Below are positions 44,341 to 52,386 of a DNA stretch of 64,000 nt, piece by piece. The notes under the pieces were generated by a model, which did no database searches, was not told the DNA's origin, and saw only the letters and a list, made by a program, of their open reading frames with translations. The stretch's first letter is position 1, and each line of letters begins with the position of its first letter. The position numbers and the translations under genes are program-made. This DNA is from JAAUTT01 sp038213375 (lineage in GTDB: Bacteria > Bacteroidota > Bacteroidia > Bacteroidales > JAAUTT01): contig JBBQTB010000027.1 of the NCBI GenBank assembly GCA_038213375.1, positions 1-64,000 on the forward strand, given 5' to 3'.

Positions 44341-44380
44341 TAAAAATGAATTGTAAAAATAGCAGTACAATTCATTTTTA
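44341..44380 (+). terminator. strong hairpin on the + strand
   Basis: TAAAAATGAATTGTA pairs perfectly with TACAATTCATTTTTA (15 pairs) around a ten-base loop. On the + strand the stem ends in TTTTTA. Its only possible + strand client is whatever is transcribed in the gap at about 44045-44340. Confidence 0.65.
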
Positions 44381-44394
44381 TAAAGTTATAGAGC

Positions 44395-44426
44395 AATAGA
44401 AACAATCTGCTATTCCTGTTTCTATT
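44395..44426 (-). terminator. terminator of the RRM protein gene
   Basis: AATAGAAACA and TGTTTCTATT form a perfect 10-pair stem with a 12-base loop, just beyond the stop of the RRM gene on the minus strand. A second hairpin lies right behind it (44341-44380), making this junction well terminated. Confidence 0.65.
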
Positions 44427-44444
44427 ACTTAGATATTAATAAAA

Positions 44445-44882
44445 TTAATAATCAGATCTTCTGGCGCTTCCTCCTTTGTTGTAGCCGCCTTTGCTTCCGC
44501 CGCTTCCGCCGCCGCTACCACCTTTGTAACCGCCGCCACCGCCACCGCCGCTGCCACCTTTGTAACCGCCGCCGCCGCCACTGCCACCTTTGTAGCCGCC
44601 ACTGCCACCGCCACCGAAGCTACTTCTTCTGGGTCCGTCCTTTTTTTCTTCAGACTTGTTTACAACAATTGTACGGCCATCAACTTCAGCACCGTTTAAT
44701 TCTTCAATTGCTTTTTTAGCCTGTTCATCATCAGACATTTCAACAAATCCGAACCCTTTACTTCTTCCTGAGAATTTATCAGAGATTATTTTCACTGAGG
44801 AAACTTCACCATACTCTTCAAAAAACTCTCTTAATTCGCTTTCCTCTAAACTAAAGGGAAGGCTTCCAACAAAAATGTTCAT
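44445..44882 (-). CDS. RRM-domain RNA-binding protein with glycine-rich tail
   Basis: A 145-residue protein. Residues 1-80 form one RRM with RNP2 IFVGSL at 3-8 and RNP1 KGFGFVEM at 42-49. Residues from about 93 on are a low-complexity tail of repeated GGYKGGSGGGG units ending in ARRSDY, written in the DNA as near-identical tandem blocks. Such proteins occur in cyanobacteria and Bacteroidetes, often cold-induced, and act on RNA. The tail length probably varies between strains by repeat slippage. No target is known. Confidence 0.92.
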   Translation of the reverse strand: MNIFVGSLPFSLEESELREFFEEYGEVSSVKIISDKFSGRSKGFGFVEMSDDEQAKKAIEELNGAEVDGRTIVVNKSEEKKDGPRRSSFGGGGSGGYKGGSGGGGGYKGGSGGGGGGGYKGGSGGGSGGSKGGYNKGGSARRSDY

Positions 44883-45103
44883 AAACTGACAATTTAATTT
44901 ATTTGATATTTTTTGTAAATGTACTTTTTTTTTAAATCAAATTCGAATTAATTATTAAAATCCCTTGGACATCCTCTACTATAAATTGATACAAATTCGA
45001 CTGAAGCCAAAAAAATCAAGCTATTGCTTAGAAAATATTTTTTTATTTTCATGTTTTTTTTATTTCATATTTGTATTATGAAACGTAATTTAATAAGAAC
45101 ACT

Positions 45104-46723
45104 ATGAAACGAAGAAATTTCATCCTTACTTCGACAGCCGGAAGTGCTTCTCTGTTGGTTGGTATTTCAACTATTGCATGTTCCTCTGAAAAACAAAAGA
45201 CTTCTCAGGATTTTAATAATTTCCCATTGCTTGAAAAAAATGTAAATGACCTTCAACAGGATATGCAATCAGGGAAATATTCGTCAGCTGAACTTACCAG
45301 ATTATATCTTGATAGGATCTTTAAAATCGACAAAAACGGCCCCAAAGTAAATAGTATTATAGAGATTAATCCGGATGCAGTTATTATTGCCGAGGAATGC
45401 GATAAAGAAAGAAAGGAAGGGAAAGTCCGCGGGCCATTGCATGGTATACCTATTTTGTTCAAAGACAATATTAATACTGCTGATAAAATGGTTACCAGCG
45501 CCGGCTCTCTTGCCCTTGCTAATTCCATCGCTCAAAGGGATGCATTTATTGTAAAAAAGCTTCGTGAAGCCGGAGCTGTAATTTTGGGGAAAACAAATTT
45601 AAGTGAATGGGCCAACTTTCGATCTACACGCTCATCCAGCGGTTGGAGTGGTCGGGGTGGACAGACTCACAACCCATATATTACTGATCGGAACCCTTGC
45701 GGTTCGAGCTCAGGATCAGGTGTATCCGTTTCATCAAATTTCTGTGCACTGGCCATTGGTACCGAAACAGACGGATCCATAGTTTGCCCTTCATCTACCA
45801 ACGGTATAGTTGGAATTAAACCAACATTAGGTCTTTGGAGCCGCACAGGTATAATTCCAATCGCCCATTCGCAAGACACTGCCGGCCCAATGGCCCGAAA
45901 TGTAAGCGATGCTGCAATACTTCTTGGAGTTCTTGCAGGTATTGATATAATTGATGAAATTACCCGCGATAGCGATGGCAAAGCACATGCTGACTATACC
46001 AAATTTCTGAACATAAATGGCCTAAAGGGAGCTCGTATTGGTGTATCACGCAATTTTTTTGGCTTTCACGAACGTGTAGATGAATTAATGGAATTAGTAA
46101 TTTCAGATTTAAAACGATTGGGAGCAGAAATTGTAGACCCTGCAAACATCGAATATCTCAAGGAATGTGGCGAGGCAGAAAATGAAGTGTTGCATTATGA
46201 ATTTAAAGCTGATTTGAATTCATATTTATCCCAACTGCCTTCAGGTTTTCCAATCCGGACCCTGGAGCAAATTATTGCCTTTAACAGGAAATCTGCGCAC
46301 GAAGAGTTGCGTTTTTTCGGTCAGGAAACCATGATAAAATCCAATGAAAAGGGGCCACTAACCAATAAACTATATATTGAGGCATTAGCCAACCTTCGAA
46401 AATATTCGCGTGAATTAGGTATTGATGCTACTTTGAAAAAACATAATCTTCAGGCCATTATTGCACCAACCGGTGGGCCTGCATGGACAACCGATCCAAT
46501 AAATGGTGATCGTTATCTTGGAGGTAGTTCTTCACCTGCCGCCTGTGCCGGATATCCATCTATTACTGTACCTGCCGGTTTTATTGATGAACTACCTATA
46601 GGAGTTTCATTTATTGGGAAAGCCTGGAGTGAACCTGAGCTGATAAGTTTCGCTTACGCCTACGAACAAGGTACCAAACACAGAAAGCCACCCAATTTTT
46701 TACCAACTATACCAATTGAATAG
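45104..46723 (+). CDS. lipoprotein amidase (amidase signature family)
   Basis: A 539-residue amidase-signature enzyme exported as a lipoprotein. A twin-arginine-like start (MKRRNF) leads into a lipobox at Cys26 (STIAC). The catalytic Ser-cisSer-Lys triad is Lys120 (LFKDNINT), the serine-rich CGSSSGSGVSV near 199-208 and Ser225 (GTETDGSIVCPS). It cleaves an amide, but whether it acts on peptides, aryl amides or glutamine donor chemistry is open. It is not gatA, which is cytoplasmic and lacks a signal. It is monocistronic. Confidence 0.88.
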   Translation: MKRRNFILTSTAGSASLLVGISTIACSSEKQKTSQDFNNFPLLEKNVNDLQQDMQSGKYSSAELTRLYLDRIFKIDKNGPKVNSIIEINPDAVIIAEECDKERKEGKVRGPLHGIPILFKDNINTADKMVTSAGSLALANSIAQRDAFIVKKLREAGAVILGKTNLSEWANFRSTRSSSGWSGRGGQTHNPYITDRNPCGSSSGSGVSVSSNFCALAIGTETDGSIVCPSSTNGIVGIKPTLGLWSRTGIIPIAHSQDTAGPMARNVSDAAILLGVLAGIDIIDEITRDSDGKAHADYTKFLNINGLKGARIGVSRNFFGFHERVDELMELVISDLKRLGAEIVDPANIEYLKECGEAENEVLHYEFKADLNSYLSQLPSGFPIRTLEQIIAFNRKSAHEELRFFGQETMIKSNEKGPLTNKLYIEALANLRKYSRELGIDATLKKHNLQAIIAPTGGPAWTTDPINGDRYLGGSSSPAACAGYPSITVPAGFIDELPIGVSFIGKAWSEPELISFAYAYEQGTKHRKPPNFLPTIPIE

Positions 46724-46878
46724 AAGATCTTTATAATTCAGAGTTAAGATCAAGGTGATTATTCCAGTTTGTTTTCGATTTATCTTTCTTTACATTTATC
46801 CTATTCTAAAGAACCATTTTGTTTCTGGTTTGTTTTATAATATTAATTACTTGATTTTCAGAGTTTAATTTTTGCATT

Positions 46879-47226
46879 ATGAATAGAAATAATAGAAGTA
46901 GATGGCCCTTGGGTAGGACATATATAAAGGTTGATGACATTGTTGAAAATTCGTTTCGTGTTGCTACTGAGCGTGTTGGATTATTAACCTCGAAAGAATA
47001 TATAAGCTATATGAAAGGTTGGCCCATTTGGGTAGCACTTGAAACACTTTGCAATAAGCTTATGCCTTATGCCAAGGAAAATGAAATACATAAAAAAGTG
47101 GAAGAATCATTTTCTATTTTCCGTTTGAGCTTGGAAAATTATTGTAAAATGCATAAGGTTAGAAGAGATTTCAGAACTTTTTTGATGCATCCTGAAAAAA
47201 TTAAAATTTATGGCACAACCACATAA
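46879..47226 (+). CDS. hypothetical protein of unknown function
   Basis: A 115-residue basic protein with no signal peptide or membrane helix; it looks helical (FRVATERVGLLTSKEYISYM, KVEESFSIFRLSLENYC). I recognise no family. It lies between the amidase gene and the transposase debris and is followed by a strong terminator, so it may be a live gene carried in with the mobile DNA or independent of it. Confidence 0.5.
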   Translation: MNRNNRSRWPLGRTYIKVDDIVENSFRVATERVGLLTSKEYISYMKGWPIWVALETLCNKLMPYAKENEIHKKVEESFSIFRLSLENYCKMHKVRRDFRTFLMHPEKIKIYGTTT

Positions 47227-47256
47227 TTATTTTGAGTTAAAAACCTCAAAATAATT
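47225..47256 (+). terminator. terminator of the 46879 gene
   Basis: AATTATTTTGAG pairs with CTCAAAATAATT (12 pairs) around TTAAAAAC, starting in the stop codon region. The perfect stem strongly suggests a transcript end, although the following T-run is short (TTAAGTT). Confidence 0.7.
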
Positions 47257-47479
47257 TAAGTTGACAAATCGTTTGGCTTTATTAAGCATTTAGTGTTGGT
47301 GAATAATTTGTTATCTTTCAAAATAAGCTTATTGATTTACAGGATAAAATAAAAGAACTATCCTATTCTAAATTTGACCACAGCTTTGTATTTGAGATAA
47401 ATAGGTATTACCTACATAATTAATGCTGAAGTGAAGTAGTTGATAAATTGAATTGTTTCTTGCACGGTTAACCGAATAT

Positions 47480-47727
47480 ACCGCCCATGTGATCATATTG
47501 TTGCGGGATAATCTCTTAATTTATTGGTCTGGTTAAAATAAATTTCAAATTAGAATATTCATCACTCATTCCAATATCAGGTCTATATAATTTTTGTGAA
47601 TGAATAGCTTTAAGCCTTGGCATTAGATTAACCCAAGAAAATGACAGACGGCAAATGCCACTTCACTTTGACCGTGGAAATCAACAAAATTCTTTTCGAT
47701 TTCCATATCAGTAAAATGTTTTATAAT
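47480..47727 (-). pseudogene. decayed Tn3-family transposase fragment
   Basis: Read on the minus strand from 47727, the sequence gives TDMEIEKNFVDFHGQSEVAF and AVCHFLGL, then after one frameshift PRLKAIHSQKLYRPD and LKFILTRPIN, a stop, and EIIPQQYDHM. These match the conserved core of Tn3-type TnpA (the HGQSEVAFAFCHLLGF, PRLKRIHSQKLYRP and TRPINWEIIRQQYD blocks). Two frameshifts or stops and missing ends show it is dead. The IS3-type left end abuts it at about 47728. Confidence 0.85.
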
Positions 47728-47787
47728 ACTCCCCAAAATTAGGACAGAAAGTTAAGATTGGAAATATTAACTTTAAATTTTAACTAG

Positions 47788-48015
47788 ATGTCAAAAAACA
47801 GAAGAAAGCACAATAAGGATTTTAAAACCAAAGTTGTTTTAGAATCACTAAAAGAACGAGACAGCTTGGAGGTAATAGCCAAGAAATATGAGCTATTACC
47901 AACACAAATAACCACTTGGAAAACTATAGCCTTAAAAAAGTTTGGCTTTTGCAGGAATTGACATCAAAGGATTCGTGAGACATCGAAAAGTGAAGTAGAA
48001 CAGACAAATGGGTAA
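47788..48015 (+). pseudogene. decayed IS3-family OrfA fragment
   Basis: The + strand frame gives KNRRKHNKDFKTKVVLESLK and EVIAKKYELLPTQITTWKTI, the helix-turn-helix of IS3-type OrfA proteins (HPxQIxxWK motif region). It stops at a TGA (47959-47961) after 57 codons, then resumes in the same frame as TSKSEVEQTNG, like the OrfA coiled-coil end. The OrfB integrase is absent. A CCCCAAAATTAGGACAG sequence at about 47731-47747 looks like the left inverted repeat; no right end is seen. Confidence 0.75.
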
Positions 48016-48182
48016 TATACAAAAAATATTATTTATTGTATTGTTTCTATTGTGCTGTATAACTAATTATGACTAAAATAGTTTTTATTGCTTGAAAGCT
48101 TTGTAACCATTACTCCATTTTACAATAGCATAATGCTTGAAACTTTATCATACATTAAATTCTTTGACAAAATTTTAATATC

Positions 48183-48211
48183 ATAAGGCGAAACAATGAG
48201 TTTCGCCTTAT
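48183..48211 (-). terminator. terminator of the thioredoxin-like gene
   Basis: ATAAGGCGAAAC and GTTTCGCCTTAT form a perfect 12-pair stem around AATGA, immediately after the stop of the minus-strand gene at 48220. It also separates that gene from the transposase debris. Confidence 0.75.
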
Positions 48212-48219
48212 GATTAAAT

Positions 48220-48627
48220 TTATTTTAAACCGTTTTTTGCTGTTACTAATGCAGCGGTTAGTTCCTGGTCGGAACCTGCTAAGCTGATTTGATTAATCAA
48301 TGCTTTGGTTTCAGAATTGAAAAAATAGGCAACACCTGTCCCCTTGTAGTCAGCCATTACGTTATTTAAACCGTACTTTTTAAGTTCTTCGGACGATTTC
48401 TTTTTTGTTGCATCATTTGTAAGGTCATTCGTAATGAATTTTACAGCCATATCTTTATTATCACCCATAAAGGTTGCTGTTGCCCTTTGGCAATTTGTTT
48501 TACAAACTGTACACCACTCTGCCTGATTAACAACTGCAATAACCTTTGCACCAGATTGAGCTATTGTAGATGCAGATACTAAAACTATAAGCACTAAGCT
48601 CGCGAAAATTGTTTTTACTGTTTTCAT
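48220..48627 (-). CDS. periplasmic thioredoxin-like protein
   Basis: A 135-residue protein with a signal peptide (MKTVKTIFASLVLIVLVSAS, cleavage near AQS). The thioredoxin-like active site is CTVC at 39-42 (QAEWCTVCKTN). The rest is consistent with a thioredoxin fold, though the cis-proline region is not obvious. It may reduce or isomerise exported disulfides, or belong to a redox partner of the downstream operon genes. It is a single-gene unit with a strong terminator. Confidence 0.72.
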   Translation of the reverse strand: MKTVKTIFASLVLIVLVSASTIAQSGAKVIAVVNQAEWCTVCKTNCQRATATFMGDNKDMAVKFITNDLTNDATKKKSSEELKKYGLNNVMADYKGTGVAYFFNSETKALINQISLAGSDQELTAALVTAKNGLK

Positions 48628-48830
48628 AATTTTAATTTATTTTAATGATTGAACTAAATTACTAATCAAATAGTCGGAAAAGAATTTAAAACCTGACAAA
48701 TAAATTACTTGAATTTTATTACGCTATATAATGAATTAAATATGCTGCGACTGTTTTTTATACGATAACGCTGTTAATGAATGATTTGAATGATGATTTT
48801 GTGAAAAGGATTAAGGTTCTATTGTGGTAA

Positions 48831-50162
48831 TTATATTTTAGTTGCAAACCGTTTTTTATTAAAAATTATTTCGAAAAGAAGAACTGAGTAAACGGCCAGG
48901 TATTCCACTAATACAAGTATTTTACTTTCTTCAAAGCTTGGGTCGTGGTATGTATAATAAGATAAAATAATAAACAATGACCAAACGAATGCATACCTGT
49001 AATTGGTAAATATTGAAAGGATTAATAGAGGCGTTATATACCATGGATGCACTGCTGTTGCTAAAAAGTAATAACTCGAATAAGCAAATAGCATGGATTG
49101 AATTACCATTTGAGGACTTTTATTTCTTCTAAGAATGGAAATCAATAAAACAGAAATGAAAATTAGAACTGCCATCAACTTTCCTATAATTTCAATCATA
49201 TTATCATCTGTAAACCAATAACCTACTTTTCGAAAAAAGTAATAAATACTTGCATTCCCTTCGAAGTTGTTGAAGTACAATTTTAAGCTTTTAAAAAATG
49301 TATTAGTAAAACTATAAGTCAACATTGGTGTAACCAGCAATAGAAAAACAATTAGAAATAATAGATAAAACAACATTCTTTTCCTAAAAGAAAACAATTT
49401 ATAAATTTGCGGTAGAAAGATAAGTGGAATGAGCTTTACAGAAGCAGCAAATGCCAGTGCCGACGATGTTAGAATAACTTTACCTTTAACCATAAAATAC
49501 AATGTCAAGGAAATAAAGAAAATCATAATCCCTTCGAAATGCAGGTTACCTGTAAGTTCTATAATAATTAAGGGGTTCAGGGCATACCAAAGTATGTTTT
49601 TTTCGGGCAAATTGAGCAATTTCAAAATTTTAATACCCATATAAATAGTACCTGCTTCAGCCACCAGAATAAATAAACGCATTACAATAATGTTACCTAA
49701 TATGCTTTTCTCAAAAAAAAAGGCTCCTATAGCAAAAAATAACTGGTTAAAGGGCGGGTAACAAGTATAATTATTGAGCTGCAATGGCTTCATCTGATTA
49801 AATAATTCCTGAGATAAGGGTATTTTTAAAACAGAAGTTTGGTGAATTAAATCGACAGGCAAGGAATTGAAAGGATTAATGCCGTGGGCTACTAATTGAC
49901 CATCCCAAACGAAACGCAAATAATCATCTGATAAGGCAGGGATTGCAAGTAAGAATATAAGCCTAAATATTAATGCATAAGCAAGTAGGATTTTAATATT
50001 CTTAAATTTATCCGACTTATAAATTAGATAAAGACTTATACCAAAAAGCAGAAAGAACAATGAGAAAAGCTTAATATACTGCTCACGTGGGATAGTATAA
50101 GCTAATAAAACATATGCTGCAATCGATAGTATAAACGAAAACCATATCGTTTTATTTTTCAT
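48831..50162 (-). CDS. polytopic membrane glycosyltransferase (mannosyltransferase-like)
   Basis: A 443-residue protein with ten or more membrane helices and a short, acidic first loop (LSDDYLRFVWDGQLVAHGIN), the pattern of GT-C-type polyprenyl-phosphate sugar-dependent mannosyltransferases. The ATG at 50160-50162, preceded by AAGAG, gives the start; a longer frame would overlap the preceding gene. It would transfer a sugar from a polyprenyl carrier to an acceptor at the outer face of the membrane. It is the last gene of the arsenosugar-type operon. Confidence 0.78.
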   Translation of the reverse strand: MKNKTIWFSFILSIAAYVLLAYTIPREQYIKLFSLFFLLFGISLYLIYKSDKFKNIKILLAYALIFRLIFLLAIPALSDDYLRFVWDGQLVAHGINPFNSLPVDLIHQTSVLKIPLSQELFNQMKPLQLNNYTCYPPFNQLFFAIGAFFFEKSILGNIIVMRLFILVAEAGTIYMGIKILKLLNLPEKNILWYALNPLIIIELTGNLHFEGIMIFFISLTLYFMVKGKVILTSSALAFAASVKLIPLIFLPQIYKLFSFRKRMLFYLLFLIVFLLLVTPMLTYSFTNTFFKSLKLYFNNFEGNASIYYFFRKVGYWFTDDNMIEIIGKLMAVLIFISVLLISILRRNKSPQMVIQSMLFAYSSYYFLATAVHPWYITPLLILSIFTNYRYAFVWSLFIILSYYTYHDPSFEESKILVLVEYLAVYSVLLFEIIFNKKRFATKI

Positions 50163-50169
50163 CTCTTGT

Positions 50170-50853
50170 TTATAAGTATTTAAATATAGTAAGAATAATT
50201 CTATAACCAGCTCCAATACTTCCCCTTACTGTCCCTGATACTTTTGAAAATCCAATGCGTTTACGATAACTAACAGGGATTTCACAACATTTCAATTTCA
50301 ATTTAGCCGCCTTTACCTGCATTTCAACAGTCCAACCATAAGTTTTGTCCTGCATATTTAACGCTATAAGTTTATCAAATTTAATAGCTCGGAAAGGGCC
50401 TAAATCAGTAAATTTTACGCGATAAATGAATCTAATAAGAGATGTAGACAGCCAGTTACCAAAAACCTGTTGGGGTGTCATAGAACCTTTTTCTTTCATT
50501 CCAAGAGCCCTTGAACCAATTACCATATCACAATCATTATCAATGATAGGTTTCACAAGTTGTAGTAATTCATCGGGATAGTCGGAATAGTCGGCATCCA
50601 TAAATACAATAATATCAGGTTTTACATCCTTGGATTTAAAATACGCAATGCCTGTTAAACATGCCCATCCATAACCCTGACGGGGCTCATTAAGAACCGT
50701 AGCTCCGTTTAGCTGTGCTACGGATGCTGTTTTGTCCGTTGAATTGTTATTGACAACTACAATTTCCGATACCAGATTTTTAGGAATTTCAAAAAGTACA
50801 TTTCTAATGGACTTTTCTTCATTGAAGGCTGGAATGATCACGCCAATTTGCAT
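50170..50853 (-). CDS. DPM1-like family 2 glycosyltransferase
   Basis: A 227-residue cytoplasmic or membrane-associated GT2 of the dolichyl-phosphate mannose synthase type. The nucleotide-sugar site is VIIPAFNEEKSI at the N-terminus and the DxD is VFMDADYSDYP near 90. No C-terminal membrane helices are present. It probably charges polyprenyl phosphate with a hexose for the downstream GT-C gene, whose start lies eight bases after its stop. The pair suggests a donor-then-transfer step. Confidence 0.85.
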   Translation of the reverse strand: MQIGVIIPAFNEEKSIRNVLFEIPKNLVSEIVVVNNNSTDKTASVAQLNGATVLNEPRQGYGWACLTGIAYFKSKDVKPDIIVFMDADYSDYPDELLQLVKPIIDNDCDMVIGSRALGMKEKGSMTPQQVFGNWLSTSLIRFIYRVKFTDLGPFRAIKFDKLIALNMQDKTYGWTVEMQVKAAKLKLKCCEIPVSYRKRIGFSKVSGTVRGSIGAGYRIILTIFKYL

Positions 50854-50856
50854 TTT

Positions 50857-52368
50857 TTATTGACTAGTTTGGAAACGGGTTGAAATAGGACCATTTTCGA
50901 GCTTTAAAACACCGCGGGGACAAACAGATGCACAAATACCACAGCCAACACAGGAAGCCCGAACAATGTTTTCGCCACGTTGGGCATACGACCTTACATC
51001 GATGCCCATTTCGCAATAAGTTGAGCAATTCCCACATGAAATACACTGTCCGCCATTGGTGGTTATCCGAAAACGCGATTTAAAGCGTTGTACAATTCCT
51101 ATATAAGCCGATAACGGGCAACCAAAACGACACCAAACCCTGTTTCCCATTAATGGATAAAGACCTGTACCCGCAAATCCGGCAAAGATCATTCCTATAA
51201 AAAAGCCATAAGCATTTTGAAGCGAATCGGTTTTTATACCTGCTATTTCTGGTTTCCCTGAAAAGTATGAATATAAAGTAGACGCGGTCATTACAATTGC
51301 GAAAATTAAAACGGAATATATACTAATCCTTTCAATACGCCATGCAGAGAGTTTTTTTGATGATAAATGCCGAAACGCATCGCCACCTGTTTCCGCTAAA
51401 CCGCCGCATCCGCATACCCATGAACAATACCACCGTTTCCCCACAAAGTAGGTAATGACAGGTACTGCCACGGCAAACAATGTTATCCCCCATATTAATG
51501 CAAAATGGCCAAAACCTCCTGATGTTGACAGTTCATGAATATGGGACTCGTAAAAGAAGTAATAATCTAATGGCCACATGTTTTTTAAATCGATGGAAGG
51601 CTGTTTAAAAAGCATGAGGATTTGCGGTATCAGGAAGGCAAAAATGGTTTGAAAAAACATAACAGAAATGGTGCGAATAAGATGGTAGCGACTATGCCGA
51701 TACTTGATGATAAACTTAATGCCCAATACAAATACGATTAACGTATAAAGTACTCCATACACAAACCAATTGCTGGAATGATGCCCACTAAGCAAAAGGC
51801 TTAAAGGTTCTGTTAAAATAATGGGTTCGGACAATAAAGCAGGGTAATAATAAAATACGTAATAGAAGCCTACAAAATAGATAAAAAGGAAGGTAGCAAG
51901 CCAACCTCTGTTACTGAGTGCATTAAAAAACACATTGTTATTGTTCATGGCACTTTCTTTTATACCTGGCAGCATAAACATGAAAGCTCCGATAATACCT
52001 AACCCGAAAATTAAAAATATGAACAGACTCTTATATTCGGTTACAAGCCCCAAACTGGAAGCAACTGCAACAGCCGAAACAATATCCGTTTTGCCCCATA
52101 TTGTATTTGAATCATCATCGCTATTTGCGGATACGTTATTTACATTCTCAAAGGCTGTATCCAACGTTTTTATTAAACCCAATTTAGAAAAATTATTGGT
52201 TAACAAATCGGGCGAATTTTTTTGTAATAGCTGTTGTTGTTCAGCAGATAAGCCAGTTTGTTCCAATATTGCCGGGGTAATTCGGTAATGATTTATAAAC
52301 ATGGAAGCGTTGAACAATGTAAAGGCAAATAGGAAGAATGCGAGGCCTGTTATTTTTATTGTTTTCAT
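50857..52368 (-). CDS. NapH/CcoG-like 4Fe-4S membrane protein
   Basis: A 503-residue protein with several membrane helices in the middle (about 110-330, including KSLFIFLIFGLGIIGAFMFM). The C-terminus carries two 4Fe-4S motifs (CISCGNCSTYC, CVGCGICASVCPRG), and WYCSWVCGCGGLAE and WCRFGCPLSAY are the NapH/CcoG-type loops. Such proteins carry electrons from quinol to periplasmic or cytoplasmic oxidoreductases. In this operon it lies between the FAD oxidoreductase and the GT2, so it may supply electrons for a redox step in the pathway. Confidence 0.83.
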   Translation of the reverse strand: MKTIKITGLAFFLFAFTLFNASMFINHYRITPAILEQTGLSAEQQQLLQKNSPDLLTNNFSKLGLIKTLDTAFENVNNVSANSDDDSNTIWGKTDIVSAVAVASSLGLVTEYKSLFIFLIFGLGIIGAFMFMLPGIKESAMNNNNVFFNALSNRGWLATFLFIYFVGFYYVFYYYPALLSEPIILTEPLSLLLSGHHSSNWFVYGVLYTLIVFVLGIKFIIKYRHSRYHLIRTISVMFFQTIFAFLIPQILMLFKQPSIDLKNMWPLDYYFFYESHIHELSTSGGFGHFALIWGITLFAVAVPVITYFVGKRWYCSWVCGCGGLAETGGDAFRHLSSKKLSAWRIERISIYSVLIFAIVMTASTLYSYFSGKPEIAGIKTDSLQNAYGFFIGMIFAGFAGTGLYPLMGNRVWCRFGCPLSAYIGIVQRFKSRFRITTNGGQCISCGNCSTYCEMGIDVRSYAQRGENIVRASCVGCGICASVCPRGVLKLENGPISTRFQTSQ

Positions 52369-52386
52369 CGTTTTCCGATTTAAAAA

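Noticed and set aside
44469..44610. CRISPR-like direct repeats
   Set aside because: The repeats are in-frame coding blocks with no regular unique spacers and no cas genes.
44429..44614. Alanine-rich open frame overlapping the RRM gene
   Set aside because: It is the shadow of the glycine-rich repeats read in another frame; the RRM frame has clear RNP motifs.
45104..46723. gatA, the amidotransferase A subunit
   Set aside because: The protein has a lipoprotein signal and no gatB/gatC neighbours, so it is an exported amidase.
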